A stretch of DNA of 64,000 bases, from NCBI RefSeq assembly GCF_007752135.1, contig NZ_CP036298.1, positions 6,874,501-6,938,500 on the forward strand. Reading direction: 5' to 3'. Of the stretch, positions 15,878 to 25,345 are shown piece by piece. Position numbers and translations under genes: made by a program. Origin of the DNA: Aureliella helgolandensis. GTDB taxonomy: Bacteria > Planctomycetota > Planctomycetia > Pirellulales > Pirellulaceae. Every line of letters starts with the position of its first letter. The stretch's first letter is position 1. The notes under the pieces are model-generated. The model saw nothing but the letters and a program-made list of their open reading frames with translations, was not told the origin of the DNA and ran no database searches.

Positions 15878-18800
15878 TACGTCGACGTCTCGCGGCCGCG
15901 AAACGCGGCTAACTGCTGCGCAGGACGCTCCCCTAGTAAGCCTGGAATCCCGACCAGCCAGCAAGCGCGAGGACAGCCATTTTGCCGTCACCCTGTTGAT
16001 CGTGGCCTTGGCGTGCTTTGCCACGCTCCTGTGTTATCAAGTCTTCATACGCAAGTATGACAGCGGCTTGCGGAGGACCGTCGCCCTGCAACTCAAGCAG
16101 CTCTTTCCTGGGACGATTCCACGTATTGGGCGCATTGTCAGCGACGGAACCGATTCCATCGTCCTGAGCGATGTGGCACTCATTGATGCTAAATCGCGAG
16201 ATGGTCGCGAAGTCTTCATGGCTCAGCGCGTCGTGTTGCATGGCGACTTGGACATTTCGCACTGGGCCCAACAAACGACCCGCGTTCGGCAAGTGGATTT
16301 GCATGGCGCCAAGCTGGAGTTATGGAGGCAAGCCGATGGCAGTTGGTCGGTCGAGTGCCTCAAGCCTCACCTCCCCACCGATTCGCGCAATCCACCACCC
16401 GCCATCACCATCTATCAAGCGATTCTGCGGTTGCATCAGTCGATGTCACCCGATGCGGCTGTTGTTGAGCTGCATGACATCGAAGGCCAAGTCACCTCGG
16501 AACCCAGCCCCTTGGGTGCCGAAAAGCGGCCCGCCATGGTGGCGCATCTGACGGGCCGCAGCAGCGGTTTGGTAGGTGCGTTGGACCTCACCGGCAGCTT
16601 TCTACCCGACAGCGGTTTTTGGCATGTAACTGGCAGCGTCGAACGCTTTCGATTTTCCCCAACATTGATCCGACAGCTTCCGCCCCAGATTGGCCAATAC
16701 CTTAGCCAAGTCTCGGGCTTTGAGTGCCTTGCCTCGTGTCACTTCGAGGTCAATTCAAGTGAGACCGCGGCGCCCACCTTCGAAGTTAAGGGAGAAATCT
16801 CCTCGGGTCGCCTTCAGGATCCCCGACTTCCCTATCCGCTGGAGTCGGTCGCAGGAAGCTTCCACTGCAAAAACACGTTGCTTCAACTGAGATCGATGCA
16901 TGCCAGCAGCGGTGGCACCCAAGTCGATCTCCATGCCGATGTCCATGGCTTCAGCATACGCAGCCCGCTGGTCGTTCGAGCACGGGTTGTCGATTTGGAA
17001 CTCGACAGCCAACTGTACCGCTCTCTTCCTCCGAAGCTGCAAGAGATGTGGGATCGTTTGAACATTGGCGGCAGGGTAGGGGGGGACATCCAACTCTTGT
17101 ACGACGGTTTGCACTGGACCCCCTCCGCCGTATTGCAGTGCGAGGATGTGTCGATCCAACCTTGGCTATTCCCCTATCCTTTGACCAAAATCCACGGCCC
17201 TCTGAAGTATCAAAACGGTACGGTCAGCAGTGCCCAAATGCAGGGACAAGCTGGAGGCCAGGTGATTTTGAGCAGCTTCAGTTTCACTCAACAAGAACAG
17301 GAGTGGTTGGGAAGACTGCAGGTCGAATCGCAGGGAACGATTGCGATCGACGAACAATTGCTGTCGGCTCTAACCCCTGCGGACAAAGAAACTTCGGCCG
17401 GTGAGACCTTCGTTCGATCCCTGCACCCCACCGGAGCAGTCTCTCTGACCCAAGTTGCATTTGAACGCACTTCCGTTGCCGATTCGACGTGGCACCGCAC
17501 GATCGACGTCAGCGTTTTCGGCATGAGCATCAACTACGACGGCTTCCGCTATCCGATCTTTGACGTCCGCGGACGCATCTTCGGACAGGACAATTACTGG
17601 ATGCTAGATCGGTTTGAGGGACGCAACGACAGTGGCCGAATTCTGTGCTCTGGGAATTGGCAGACGCCCCCCGATGCCCCTACGCTTCCATTCTCACTCA
17701 ACTTTCAGGCGTTTGCCGTGCCCATGGTGGAGAGCTTGAAGCATGCATTGCCCAGTGATGCCCAGCGTGTGTGGGAAGAGTTTCAACCGTCCGGTTCCGT
17801 GGACACCGTACTGGTTTCCATCGATCGCCCTCCCGGAGCCACCGAGGTTTCCACCCATGTCACTGTGGAGGAGGACAACACCTCCAACAGCGATGTCGGA
17901 CGCTCGCTGAACCTCCTCCCACGCACGCTGCCGTACCGCTTGTCCGACATCGAATGCAAGATCGAGTACATCGCCGACCGCGTCATCATTCACAAAGCAT
18001 CGGGCTACAACAACGCCAGCCGCATCTCCCTGCAAGGGGAATGCACCCCGCAGCAAGACGGGCGTTGGAAGGCCGATTTGGACTGGCTTCCACAAACGCG
18101 TTTGATGGTCGATGCCCAATTCCTCAAGGCGCTACCGCGCTCGGTGCGAGACTCTCTGGTGCGACTCGATTTTAGCGGGCCAGTCAGCGTGTTTGGCAAG
18201 AGTCAGGTGATCTTCTCCGACGAAATCGACACGCTGCCAGTCACGGTTTGGGATTGCCAATTTGATGTCGAGAATGGGCGACTAGCCGATGGTCGTGGGA
18301 TCGGCAATCTACGTGGAACGGTTTGGATGCAAGGCTCCAGCGACGGCACGCGTTTGCAGGGCTCCGGAGACGTGGCCATGGAAGCGTTAACGGTCAACGG
18401 AATTCCCGTTTCCAACCTGCGCGGCCCTTTCGCACTCGTCGATAGCACGCTGTACTTCGGCTCGAAAGTCGCGGACGTACTGCCGTCAGAATCCCATGCG
18501 ATTGCCATGACCGCCAGCGCCCTGTCAGGCGATCTGTCTCTGGGGGGATTTGGACGACTCGATACCGGCAAGTTCTACTGCGAAGCGCAGCTCCGCCACG
18601 CCGAGCTGGCGGGCTTACTGCAAGATGTCGGTGTCGAACAGGCCTCCACCCAAGCCCGCTGCGACGCCAGCTTGGCCTTCGACGGCATCCCGTGGAATAC
18701 CCAAACCTGGTCGGGGGAAGGGCGGGTTCACCTGAGTGACGCACAACTGTTTCAGTTGCCGTTCATGATTCGCTTTCTACGGACGGCAAGTATTAGCGCG

Positions 18801-19136
18801 AACGACGACTCGGCCTTTCAGAGCGCCGACATCCTCTTTCGTATTGATGGAGATCGAATTCCATTGCAAATCGCCTGTGACGGCGAGGTTTTGCGGTTGT
18901 TTGGTGATGGTTGGACCAATTTGCGGCGTGAAGTCGATTTGAAACTCTATAGTTATGTTGGGCGACGTGTTCCGATCTCGCGGGTCATCTCACCGATTAT
19001 GCCCGACTCGCGATACTCCGCTTTGATGATGTTTGAAGTAACGGGCACGCTGGACAACCCACAGATGCTCCGGCGCCCCTTCCCCCAACTGACTTCGATT
19101 CAAGAGATGTTTCCAGAAATGGCCACTGCCGACTGA
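15864..19136 (+). CDS. Very large AsmA-like membrane-anchored protein
   Basis: I chose the in-frame GTG at 15864 (VNTVSTSTSRGRETRL); upstream codons lie inside the glycosyltransferase gene. The product of about 1090 residues has a transmembrane helix (HFAVTLLIVALACFATLLCYQVF) and then a long series of beta-strands with repeated sentences of the type VSNLRGPFALVDSTLYF and QVDLHGAKLELWRQ, typical of AsmA/TamB-like bridge proteins. The C-terminus has the AsmA-like pattern LFGDGWTNLRREVDLKLYS...FEVTGTLDNPQM. Relatives span the periplasm and move or organise lipids at the outer membrane. Overlap with the preceding gene suggests co-translation. Assignment rests on architecture, so moderate confidence. 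Confidence 0.75.
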   Translation: MNTVSTSTSRGRETRLTAAQDAPLVSLESRPASKREDSHFAVTLLIVALACFATLLCYQVFIRKYDSGLRRTVALQLKQLFPGTIPRIGRIVSDGTDSIVLSDVALIDAKSRDGREVFMAQRVVLHGDLDISHWAQQTTRVRQVDLHGAKLELWRQADGSWSVECLKPHLPTDSRNPPPAITIYQAILRLHQSMSPDAAVVELHDIEGQVTSEPSPLGAEKRPAMVAHLTGRSSGLVGALDLTGSFLPDSGFWHVTGSVERFRFSPTLIRQLPPQIGQYLSQVSGFECLASCHFEVNSSETAAPTFEVKGEISSGRLQDPRLPYPLESVAGSFHCKNTLLQLRSMHASSGGTQVDLHADVHGFSIRSPLVVRARVVDLELDSQLYRSLPPKLQEMWDRLNIGGRVGGDIQLLYDGLHWTPSAVLQCEDVSIQPWLFPYPLTKIHGPLKYQNGTVSSAQMQGQAGGQVILSSFSFTQQEQEWLGRLQVESQGTIAIDEQLLSALTPADKETSAGETFVRSLHPTGAVSLTQVAFERTSVADSTWHRTIDVSVFGMSINYDGFRYPIFDVRGRIFGQDNYWMLDRFEGRNDSGRILCSGNWQTPPDAPTLPFSLNFQAFAVPMVESLKHALPSDAQRVWEEFQPSGSVDTVLVSIDRPPGATEVSTHVTVEEDNTSNSDVGRSLNLLPRTLPYRLSDIECKIEYIADRVIIHKASGYNNASRISLQGECTPQQDGRWKADLDWLPQTRLMVDAQFLKALPRSVRDSLVRLDFSGPVSVFGKSQVIFSDEIDTLPVTVWDCQFDVENGRLADGRGIGNLRGTVWMQGSSDGTRLQGSGDVAMEALTVNGIPVSNLRGPFALVDSTLYFGSKVADVLPSESHAIAMTASALSGDLSLGGFGRLDTGKFYCEAQLRHAELAGLLQDVGVEQASTQARCDASLAFDGIPWNTQTWSGEGRVHLSDAQLFQLPFMIRFLRTASISANDDSAFQSADILFRIDGDRIPLQIACDGEVLRLFGDGWTNLRREVDLKLYSYVGRRVPISRVISPIMPDSRYSALMMFEVTGTLDNPQMLRRPFPQLTSIQEMFPEMATAD

Positions 19137-19176
19137 AATCCCTAGTAGGTAGTCTAGTAAGATTGGAGCGAAACCG

Positions 19177-19482
19177 ATGCATATTCCTCCCTCGTCCGCT
19201 GCCGCGTCTGCCGCTAGCATATTAGCCCAGTCGACCTCGAAAGATTCGGCTTCGGGCAGCCCCACCAGCCCGGGAGCGACGAGCAAAAGCACGGATAGCC
19301 AACTAGAGAAAACCAGCGAAGCCAATCCCGATCGCGATGCTCAGGGACAGGCAGATGGCCTGCCGCACGAGGAGTTGGAGCCAGACGAAAACGACACGGT
19401 GCATGAGGAGTCAGTCTCTAGCGAAGCCGCCGCGTCCGACGAACCGGATCTCCCCACCGAGCATCTTGATATCACGGGTTAG
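19177..19482 (+). CDS. Small acidic Ser-rich protein of unknown function
   Basis: The 101 residues are low in complexity: a Ser/Ala-rich start (HIPPSSAAASAASILAQS), then Thr/Ser/Glu-rich sequence with NPDRDAQGQADG and a closing PTEHLDITG. No signal peptide, membrane segment or Cys is present and the chain is probably disordered. A GGAG element lies about 12 nt before the ATG, and it follows the AsmA-like gene by 40 nt on the same strand, which favours real coding. I do not recognise the function; the SAASILAQS and DRDAQGR-like blocks recall short conserved planctomycete proteins. Confidence 0.5.
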   Translation: MHIPPSSAAASAASILAQSTSKDSASGSPTSPGATSKSTDSQLEKTSEANPDRDAQGQADGLPHEELEPDENDTVHEESVSSEAAASDEPDLPTEHLDITG

Positions 19483-19696
19483 GGCAGCCTGAGGATCCCA
19501 GCCGTTCGCACTGTGGAGCCAACAGGCTTGTGCGTGGACGGCCCAGTCCTGGATCCCAACTGCCGCTGCATCCCGTGCAACCCAATAAACAAGCTTTGAC
19601 GAAGCACAAGTCTCCTTAGCGCGCAGGAAAGAACGGTTTACGATCAAGGGATTGCGGGCGGCACATCAGTCCTAGTTTTGAGAATTTCGAGAAATC

Positions 19697-20533
<837 letters not shown>

Positions 20534-20615
20534 TCGCTAGGCAGCCCCCTCTCTGGCGCCGTCCCAGCAGCGCCAACAGCTACTCCTTTGAAAACCACGC
20601 AACGGCAAATCCATC

Positions 20616-21479
20616 ATGGCTAAACTCTCGCTTCGCACCCGACAGTTTCTGCGTCGGCAAAAGCCCCCTGCAGTATTTTGGCGCCTGAGTGGATTCTTGA
20701 TGATCAAGTTTCTGAATACTTGGATGTCGACCCTCAGCTATCGGATGGTGCGTTACGAGCGCGAGGCCGACCCAGCGGACGAATTGTTCACCGGCCCCGT
20801 GATCTTCGTTTTCTGGCATGAGTACATTCCCTTCCCCATTTACACTCGCCCCCACTGCCGCTTGGCAATGTTGCTCAGCCAACACCAAGACGCCGAGATC
20901 CTCTCGCACGTCGCCCACTTTGCAGGGCTAGAGGCAGTCCGAGGTTCGACCAGTCGCGGTGGTACCGCCGCACTGCGTGAGCTGATCGATCGCGGAAGCG
21001 GAATGAGTTTGGCGATTACACCGGATGGCCCCCGCGGGCCGCGCCGACAACTGGCCCAAGGAGCCGTGTACCTGTCGAGCCGCCTGCAAATCCCGATCGT
21101 TGCAATCGGAATCGGCTACGACCGCCCCTGGAGAAATCACAGTAGTTGGGATAAGTTTGCCATCCCGCGGCCGTTCAGCCGCTGTCGCGCCGTGCTGGGG
21201 CCGCGCATGCAGATCGCGGCAGATCTCGACCGTACGCAAATTGAATCCGAGCGAGTGCGGATCGAGTCTCAATTGAACCAACTGACGACCCTGGCCGAAG
21301 ATTGGGCCGATTCCAAAATCGAAATGCAAGGGTCCGAGAAGCTCTTTCGCAGCCCTCCACGATCCGACAAGACAAGCCGCATCCAGCAGCCCAACCAGCC
21401 AACCACGGCAGGCCACCCCTCGCTTCACGGCACGCCTCCCACCGCCAGCGGATTACCTTCGTTGCGAACAGCAAGTTAG
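20616..21479 (+). CDS. DUF374 lysophospholipid acyltransferase-like protein
   Basis: The 287-residue product carries the DUF374 layout: VIFVFWHEYIPFP, then LLSQHQDAEILSHVAHFAGLEAVRGSTSRGG, and the TPDGPRGPRRQLAQGAVYLSS block that is specific to this family. The H in FWHEY is in the place of the acyltransferase HX4D-type histidine. Family members sit at the inner membrane and are related to lipid A or phospholipid acyltransferases; the exact substrate is unknown. The last 55 residues are Pro/Ser/Arg-rich and probably disordered. The gene ends 8 nt before xseA, so the two are likely co-transcribed. Confidence 0.85.
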   Translation: MAKLSLRTRQFLRRQKPPAVFWRLSGFLMIKFLNTWMSTLSYRMVRYEREADPADELFTGPVIFVFWHEYIPFPIYTRPHCRLAMLLSQHQDAEILSHVAHFAGLEAVRGSTSRGGTAALRELIDRGSGMSLAITPDGPRGPRRQLAQGAVYLSSRLQIPIVAIGIGYDRPWRNHSSWDKFAIPRPFSRCRAVLGPRMQIAADLDRTQIESERVRIESQLNQLTTLAEDWADSKIEMQGSEKLFRSPPRSDKTSRIQQPNQPTTAGHPSLHGTPPTASGLPSLRTAS

Positions 21480-21487
21480 AACCTCAG

Positions 21488-22744
21488 ATGCAAGCCCACG
21501 AAGACGAAGATGAGTTCGAGCCCCGCGGTCACCAGGCTGAGACACCGCTGAGCATCAGTCAATTAAACTGGTTCATCAAGAACCTGCTGGAACGCTCCTT
21601 GCCAAGCGTTTGGGCAGAAGGAGAAATTTCCGACTTGAGCCGTCCCAGTAGCGGACACATCTATTTCACGCTCAAGGACGATCGGAGCCAGATCCGAGCC
21701 GTCATGTGGCGGTCAACTGCCGAACGATTGAAGTTCCGTCCTGAGGACGGCATGGCCGTCGTCTGCCGTGGTGCGGTCGAGGTTTACCCGCCACGCGGTA
21801 GTTACCAGTTAATTGTCCAAGCTCTACAGCCCCAGGGTGTAGGCCCCTTGCAACTGGCTTTCCAGCAGCTGCATGCAAAATTGACAGCCCAAGGTTTGTT
21901 TGCTCCCGAGCGCAAATCTCCACTCCCTAAATTCCCGCGACGCATCGGATTTGTGACCAGCCCAAGCGGCGCGGCCATCCACGATTTTCTGGAAGCGGCC
22001 AAGTCGCTGTGGAACGATTTCCAACTGTTCATCATTCCAGCCCGAGTCCAGGGCGAACAGGCAACCCAAGAGTTGGTGAATGGAATTGAACTCGCGCAAC
22101 GCATCAATCCCCCCCTCGACTTGCTCATCGTCGGGCGTGGTGGCGGCAGCATGGAAGATCTATGGTGTTTTAACGAGGAAGCCGTCGTGCAGGCATTGGC
22201 CAAGTGCTCTATTCCGACGGTATCGGCAGTCGGCCATGAGATTGATGTCACGCTATCCGATTTGGTGGCAGATGCTCGAGCACTCACCCCAACCCATGCT
22301 GCCCAATTGGTGTTTCCCAATCGCTCCGAAATCCAAGTTCACTTGGAGCAGTTGCAGCGTCGGCTGAACCAGGGAATTTGGAATCGTGCCATAGCTCTCA
22401 AACGTCGATTGGAGAACATCCAGGATCGCTCCGTAATCGCCAGGCCTCACGACGTCCACCGCATGCGTCGACAGCTTACGGATGAATGGGAGCTTAGGGG
22501 CCGCGCAGCGATTTGGAATCTCCTGCGTCGAAAACGAGAGAAATTGAGCAGCTTAGCCCGCGCCACGGAAGCTCTCTCGCCGCTGGGAGTGCTCGCCCGA
22601 GGTTACAGTTTGACCCGCTCCGCCGCCTCACAACAGCCCGTTCGGTCGGTGGACGAGTTGCAAGTCGGCCAGACACTCGAAACCGTACTGGCAGATGGCA
22701 CAATTCTCTCGCGCATTGAAGAGATTGCGCGAGAGAAGGCTTAA
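21488..22744 (+). CDS. xseA: Exodeoxyribonuclease VII large subunit
   Basis: I chose the ATG at 21488, which follows the upstream stop by 8 nt and leaves an acidic leader (QAHEDEDEFEPRG) before the OB-fold; a frame open from 21302 lies inside the upstream gene. The 418-residue product has the OB-fold (LPSVWAEGEISDLSRPSSGHIYFTLKDD), the catalytic domain (RRIGFVTSPSGAAIHDFLEA, VGRGGGSMEDLWCFNEEAV, AVGHEIDVTLSDLVADARA) and a coiled-coil C-terminus. With XseB it degrades single-stranded DNA. No small-subunit gene follows, so xseB must be elsewhere or absent. Confidence 0.95.
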   Translation: MQAHEDEDEFEPRGHQAETPLSISQLNWFIKNLLERSLPSVWAEGEISDLSRPSSGHIYFTLKDDRSQIRAVMWRSTAERLKFRPEDGMAVVCRGAVEVYPPRGSYQLIVQALQPQGVGPLQLAFQQLHAKLTAQGLFAPERKSPLPKFPRRIGFVTSPSGAAIHDFLEAAKSLWNDFQLFIIPARVQGEQATQELVNGIELAQRINPPLDLLIVGRGGGSMEDLWCFNEEAVVQALAKCSIPTVSAVGHEIDVTLSDLVADARALTPTHAAQLVFPNRSEIQVHLEQLQRRLNQGIWNRAIALKRRLENIQDRSVIARPHDVHRMRRQLTDEWELRGRAAIWNLLRRKREKLSSLARATEALSPLGVLARGYSLTRSAASQQPVRSVDELQVGQTLETVLADGTILSRIEEIAREKA

Positions 22745-22822
22745 TACAAACGGCAGGCCGACGGTTCGCTAGTGCCCGCTGCGTTGTGCACACGATGGCA
22801 CTGCGATTCGACCACTTGCGTT

Positions 22823-23284
22823 TTAGAATGCTTGCGTTTGCGAGGTGTATTTCACAACCGGCGCGTCGGCCTCGAAATACGGATTCTCAATCACCAACGG
22901 TGGCGTTGGAGCTTTGCGGGCAACCTCACCAACTGGACAAACTGGGGCATGGCCTTCATAGTGCGGATTGATCACGGTGGCAGCTCGGTTTACATGCGGT
23001 TCTGGCATGTAGGCCGAATTGGTTTGCAACTGAGAGGGAGCCGCAAATGGACTTACGCCATAGGGACGCGTGTAGCGTTTGCCGTAGTAAACTGGCGGAT
23101 GCATCGCAAAGTAAGGCATCGAAGCATTGTAGCCGCCGTAAGCAAAGCTATTGTACAAACCGCCGTACCCTGCGTATCCATAGCCAGCGTAACCGTAGCC
23201 GTTAAGGCCACCTGCAGCACTGGCCGTACTGGCGGTGAGCAACATCAACAAACAGGGGAGGAGATAGCGTTTTAGTTTCATCAA
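22823..23284 (-). CDS. Secreted Gly/Tyr-rich protein
   Basis: The 153-residue product starts with a signal peptide (LKRYLLPCLLMLLTASTASA). It is followed by a Gly-Tyr repeat tract (GYGYAGYGYAGYGGLYNSFA) and a segment rich in Pro, Tyr and His (YFAMHPPVYYGKRYTRPYGV). One Cys (APVCPVGEV) and VIENPYFE near the end. The composition suggests a flexible, surface-associated or self-associating protein; similar small secreted proteins with a HPPVYYGKRYTRPYG-like motif seem characteristic of planctomycetes, but no function is known to me. It converges with xseA. Confidence 0.7.
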   Translation of the reverse strand: MMKLKRYLLPCLLMLLTASTASAAGGLNGYGYAGYGYAGYGGLYNSFAYGGYNASMPYFAMHPPVYYGKRYTRPYGVSPFAAPSQLQTNSAYMPEPHVNRAATVINPHYEGHAPVCPVGEVARKAPTPPLVIENPYFEADAPVVKYTSQTQAF

Positions 23285-23611
23285 ATCTGTTCCGTCGCGC
23301 GAAATTCAAGTTAAATCAGCCGATCCCTGCCGTAAATGCCACGCTCACATGGCCTCCTAGAGATAGCAGCCAGGCTCCGTCCCAGCTCGCTAGATTGCGC
23401 CCGCGCAATCCAGCGTTAGGAATGGGAAACGATACCTGCCGCTCTCCCGATATCATGCATCTCCACTCCACGCTAGTTAGCGCACGCCCAAGGTCAATAG
23501 ATAGCGGTTACTTAAGCTGTGCAGGAAATACCCAATCGGCTCGCCTCTAGCTAAACTGACGATTGTAACGATTGTCCGACTTAGGACTAAACCACGGAAG
23601 TACACGGACCT
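23285..23611. other. Divergent intergenic region
   Basis: About 330 nt between the divergent Gly/Tyr-rich gene and queG. No repeat, RNA or clear promoter was recognised. Confidence 0.4.
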
Positions 23612-24886
23612 GTGCAACGACTGACCGATGAGCTCAAGAAACAGGCGCAAGAACTTGGCTTTGTATTATCTGGCGTCACGGCCAGTGCGAGTCCCGGTCG
23701 CTTGGCTGCCTTCCACCGTTGGTTGGATGCTGGTTACGCGGGGCAGATGCACTACATGCACACGCGGCGGGAAGCCTACGCCGATCCGAAGTCCGTTTTG
23801 GAGGGCTGCCGCTCGATTGTCATGCTGGCCTTGCCCTATACCACCGCTGAGCCAACTACGGCGGAAAGTCCAACTCAGGCTGCTGGGCCTGTCGAGACGC
23901 CGGAGCCAGCCGCAGCCCCCCTTTTAGTGACGGCAACTTCTGGCCCACAAGACGCTTTTGTCGAGCAGCCCGCTGCTGCTTGGCCGGCTGGAAGGTCCGC
24001 CAACGACCAAGGCCGCTCAGGTCGAATTGCCCGCTATGCTCAAGGACAGCTGGACTACCACGACGTTATCCATGGACGGCTAAAAGAGTTAATCGCGTGG
24101 CTTTCCGCACAGCAGCCGACCGCCTCCGTTCGCGGTGTCGTCGATACCGCCCCTCTGCTGGAGCGCGAATTTGCTGAAAGCGCAGGTCTTGGATGGATCG
24201 GTAAAAACACGTTGCTGCTCAATCGCCAGTGGGGCAGCTACTTTTTTCTGGCGGCGCTGCTGACCGACTTGCCGCTAGCGGTCGATCCTCCACAGGAAAA
24301 AGGCTACTGTGGAACCTGCACGGCCTGCCTCCAAGCTTGTCCGACCGATGCGTTTCCGGCCCCTTACATCCTGGACGCCTCTCGCTGCATCAGTTACTTG
24401 ACCATTGAGCACCGCGATCTCATTGCCCCCGATTTGCTACCGAGCATGCAGAACTGGGTGTTCGGCTGTGACATCTGCCAGGAAGTGTGTCCTTGGAACC
24501 GCAAGGCAGAGCAGGGGAGTGAAAACTGTTTCGCTCCTAGCCGTGAACTCCAAGACTTCGACGTCCCCCAAGTCTTGCAGTTCACAGACGAAGAGTTCCG
24601 TCAACATTTTCGAAAAACTCCCCTGTGGCGTTCGAAACGCAGAGGAATCCTCCGCAACGCAATTCTCTGTGCTGGCAATCAACGCATGGCTCAAACACAC
24701 TCGAATATCGTTAAGCTACTAGGAGATGTTGAGCCCTTAATACGCGGCGCTGCCGCCTGGACCTTAAGCAAATTGCAGATGGGGCCCTGGCGCGAGCAGA
24801 TCGCTGCAGCACTCGAACTGGAAGTCGACGACCAAGTAAAATCCGCCATGCAGCGCATCGTTGTAGAGGCCACCCCAAACGTGTAG
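23612..24886 (+). CDS. queG: Epoxyqueuosine reductase
   Basis: The product is a cobalamin-dependent reductase that makes queuosine from epoxyqueuosine in tRNA. Visible features are the GVVDTAPLLEREFAESAGLGWIG segment (with the conserved Asp), two ferredoxin-like [4Fe-4S] motifs (CGTCTACLQACPTDAF and CDICQEVCPWNRK) and a C-terminal HEAT-like part (AAWTLSKLQMGPWREQIAAAL). At 424 residues it is longer than usual because of an Ala/Pro/Thr-rich insert of about 50 residues (around residues 73-125) between SIVMLALPY and GRIARYAQGQLDYH. The start is a GTG (GTGCAACGACTG). It is transcribed alone. Confidence 0.95.
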   Translation: MQRLTDELKKQAQELGFVLSGVTASASPGRLAAFHRWLDAGYAGQMHYMHTRREAYADPKSVLEGCRSIVMLALPYTTAEPTTAESPTQAAGPVETPEPAAAPLLVTATSGPQDAFVEQPAAAWPAGRSANDQGRSGRIARYAQGQLDYHDVIHGRLKELIAWLSAQQPTASVRGVVDTAPLLEREFAESAGLGWIGKNTLLLNRQWGSYFFLAALLTDLPLAVDPPQEKGYCGTCTACLQACPTDAFPAPYILDASRCISYLTIEHRDLIAPDLLPSMQNWVFGCDICQEVCPWNRKAEQGSENCFAPSRELQDFDVPQVLQFTDEEFRQHFRKTPLWRSKRRGILRNAILCAGNQRMAQTHSNIVKLLGDVEPLIRGAAAWTLSKLQMGPWREQIAAALELEVDDQVKSAMQRIVVEATPNV

Positions 24887-25345
24887 TGAGCTCGGCGCCT
24901 TGCAGAGTCCAGTCGTCGGCCGCCGCTGGATCGCGACCTTACGGCAAGGGAGCCATGTTGCCGGAGAAGCCATGTTGCCGGAGAAATGGCAAGCCGAACC
25001 TCCCGGTCAGGCTGTCCCTGCCCGCGGGCCGGTTAAAACAGCAACCCGCAGCGAGAGAGTATGTTGCAATCGCCCCCCGCCGCTTGACGGGCTGTCGAAA
25101 TAGTAACCGCTGCGTGAGCAAGGAAAGGTGGTCCCCGCCATAGGATAATTAGGAACGCCGCCTTCGCGTTAAAGCTGAAGGCGATCTCCACTCAACAAGC
25201 CGCCAATCAGTGGGGCGCGATGGGTAGTTGCTGACTGAAGTCAGCGAATTCCCAGTTTCAATGTAAACGTCGCTCTTCAAACCTACCCGCAGCGATGACC
25301 ACTACGGCCTTGCTCGCGCGGCGGGTTGCGATGGGGACCGTCGGG
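24887..25345. other. Intergenic region with repeat fragments
   Basis: It holds a 17-bp perfect direct repeat (AGCCATGTTGCCGGAGA at 24951 and 24968), a degraded reverse-strand repeat copy at 25090-25140 (GGGCTGTCGAAATAGTAACC then GTGAGCAAGGAAAG) and a forward fragment at 25277-25340 (CCTTGCTCGCGCGGCGGGTT). No gene was recognised. Confidence 0.6.
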
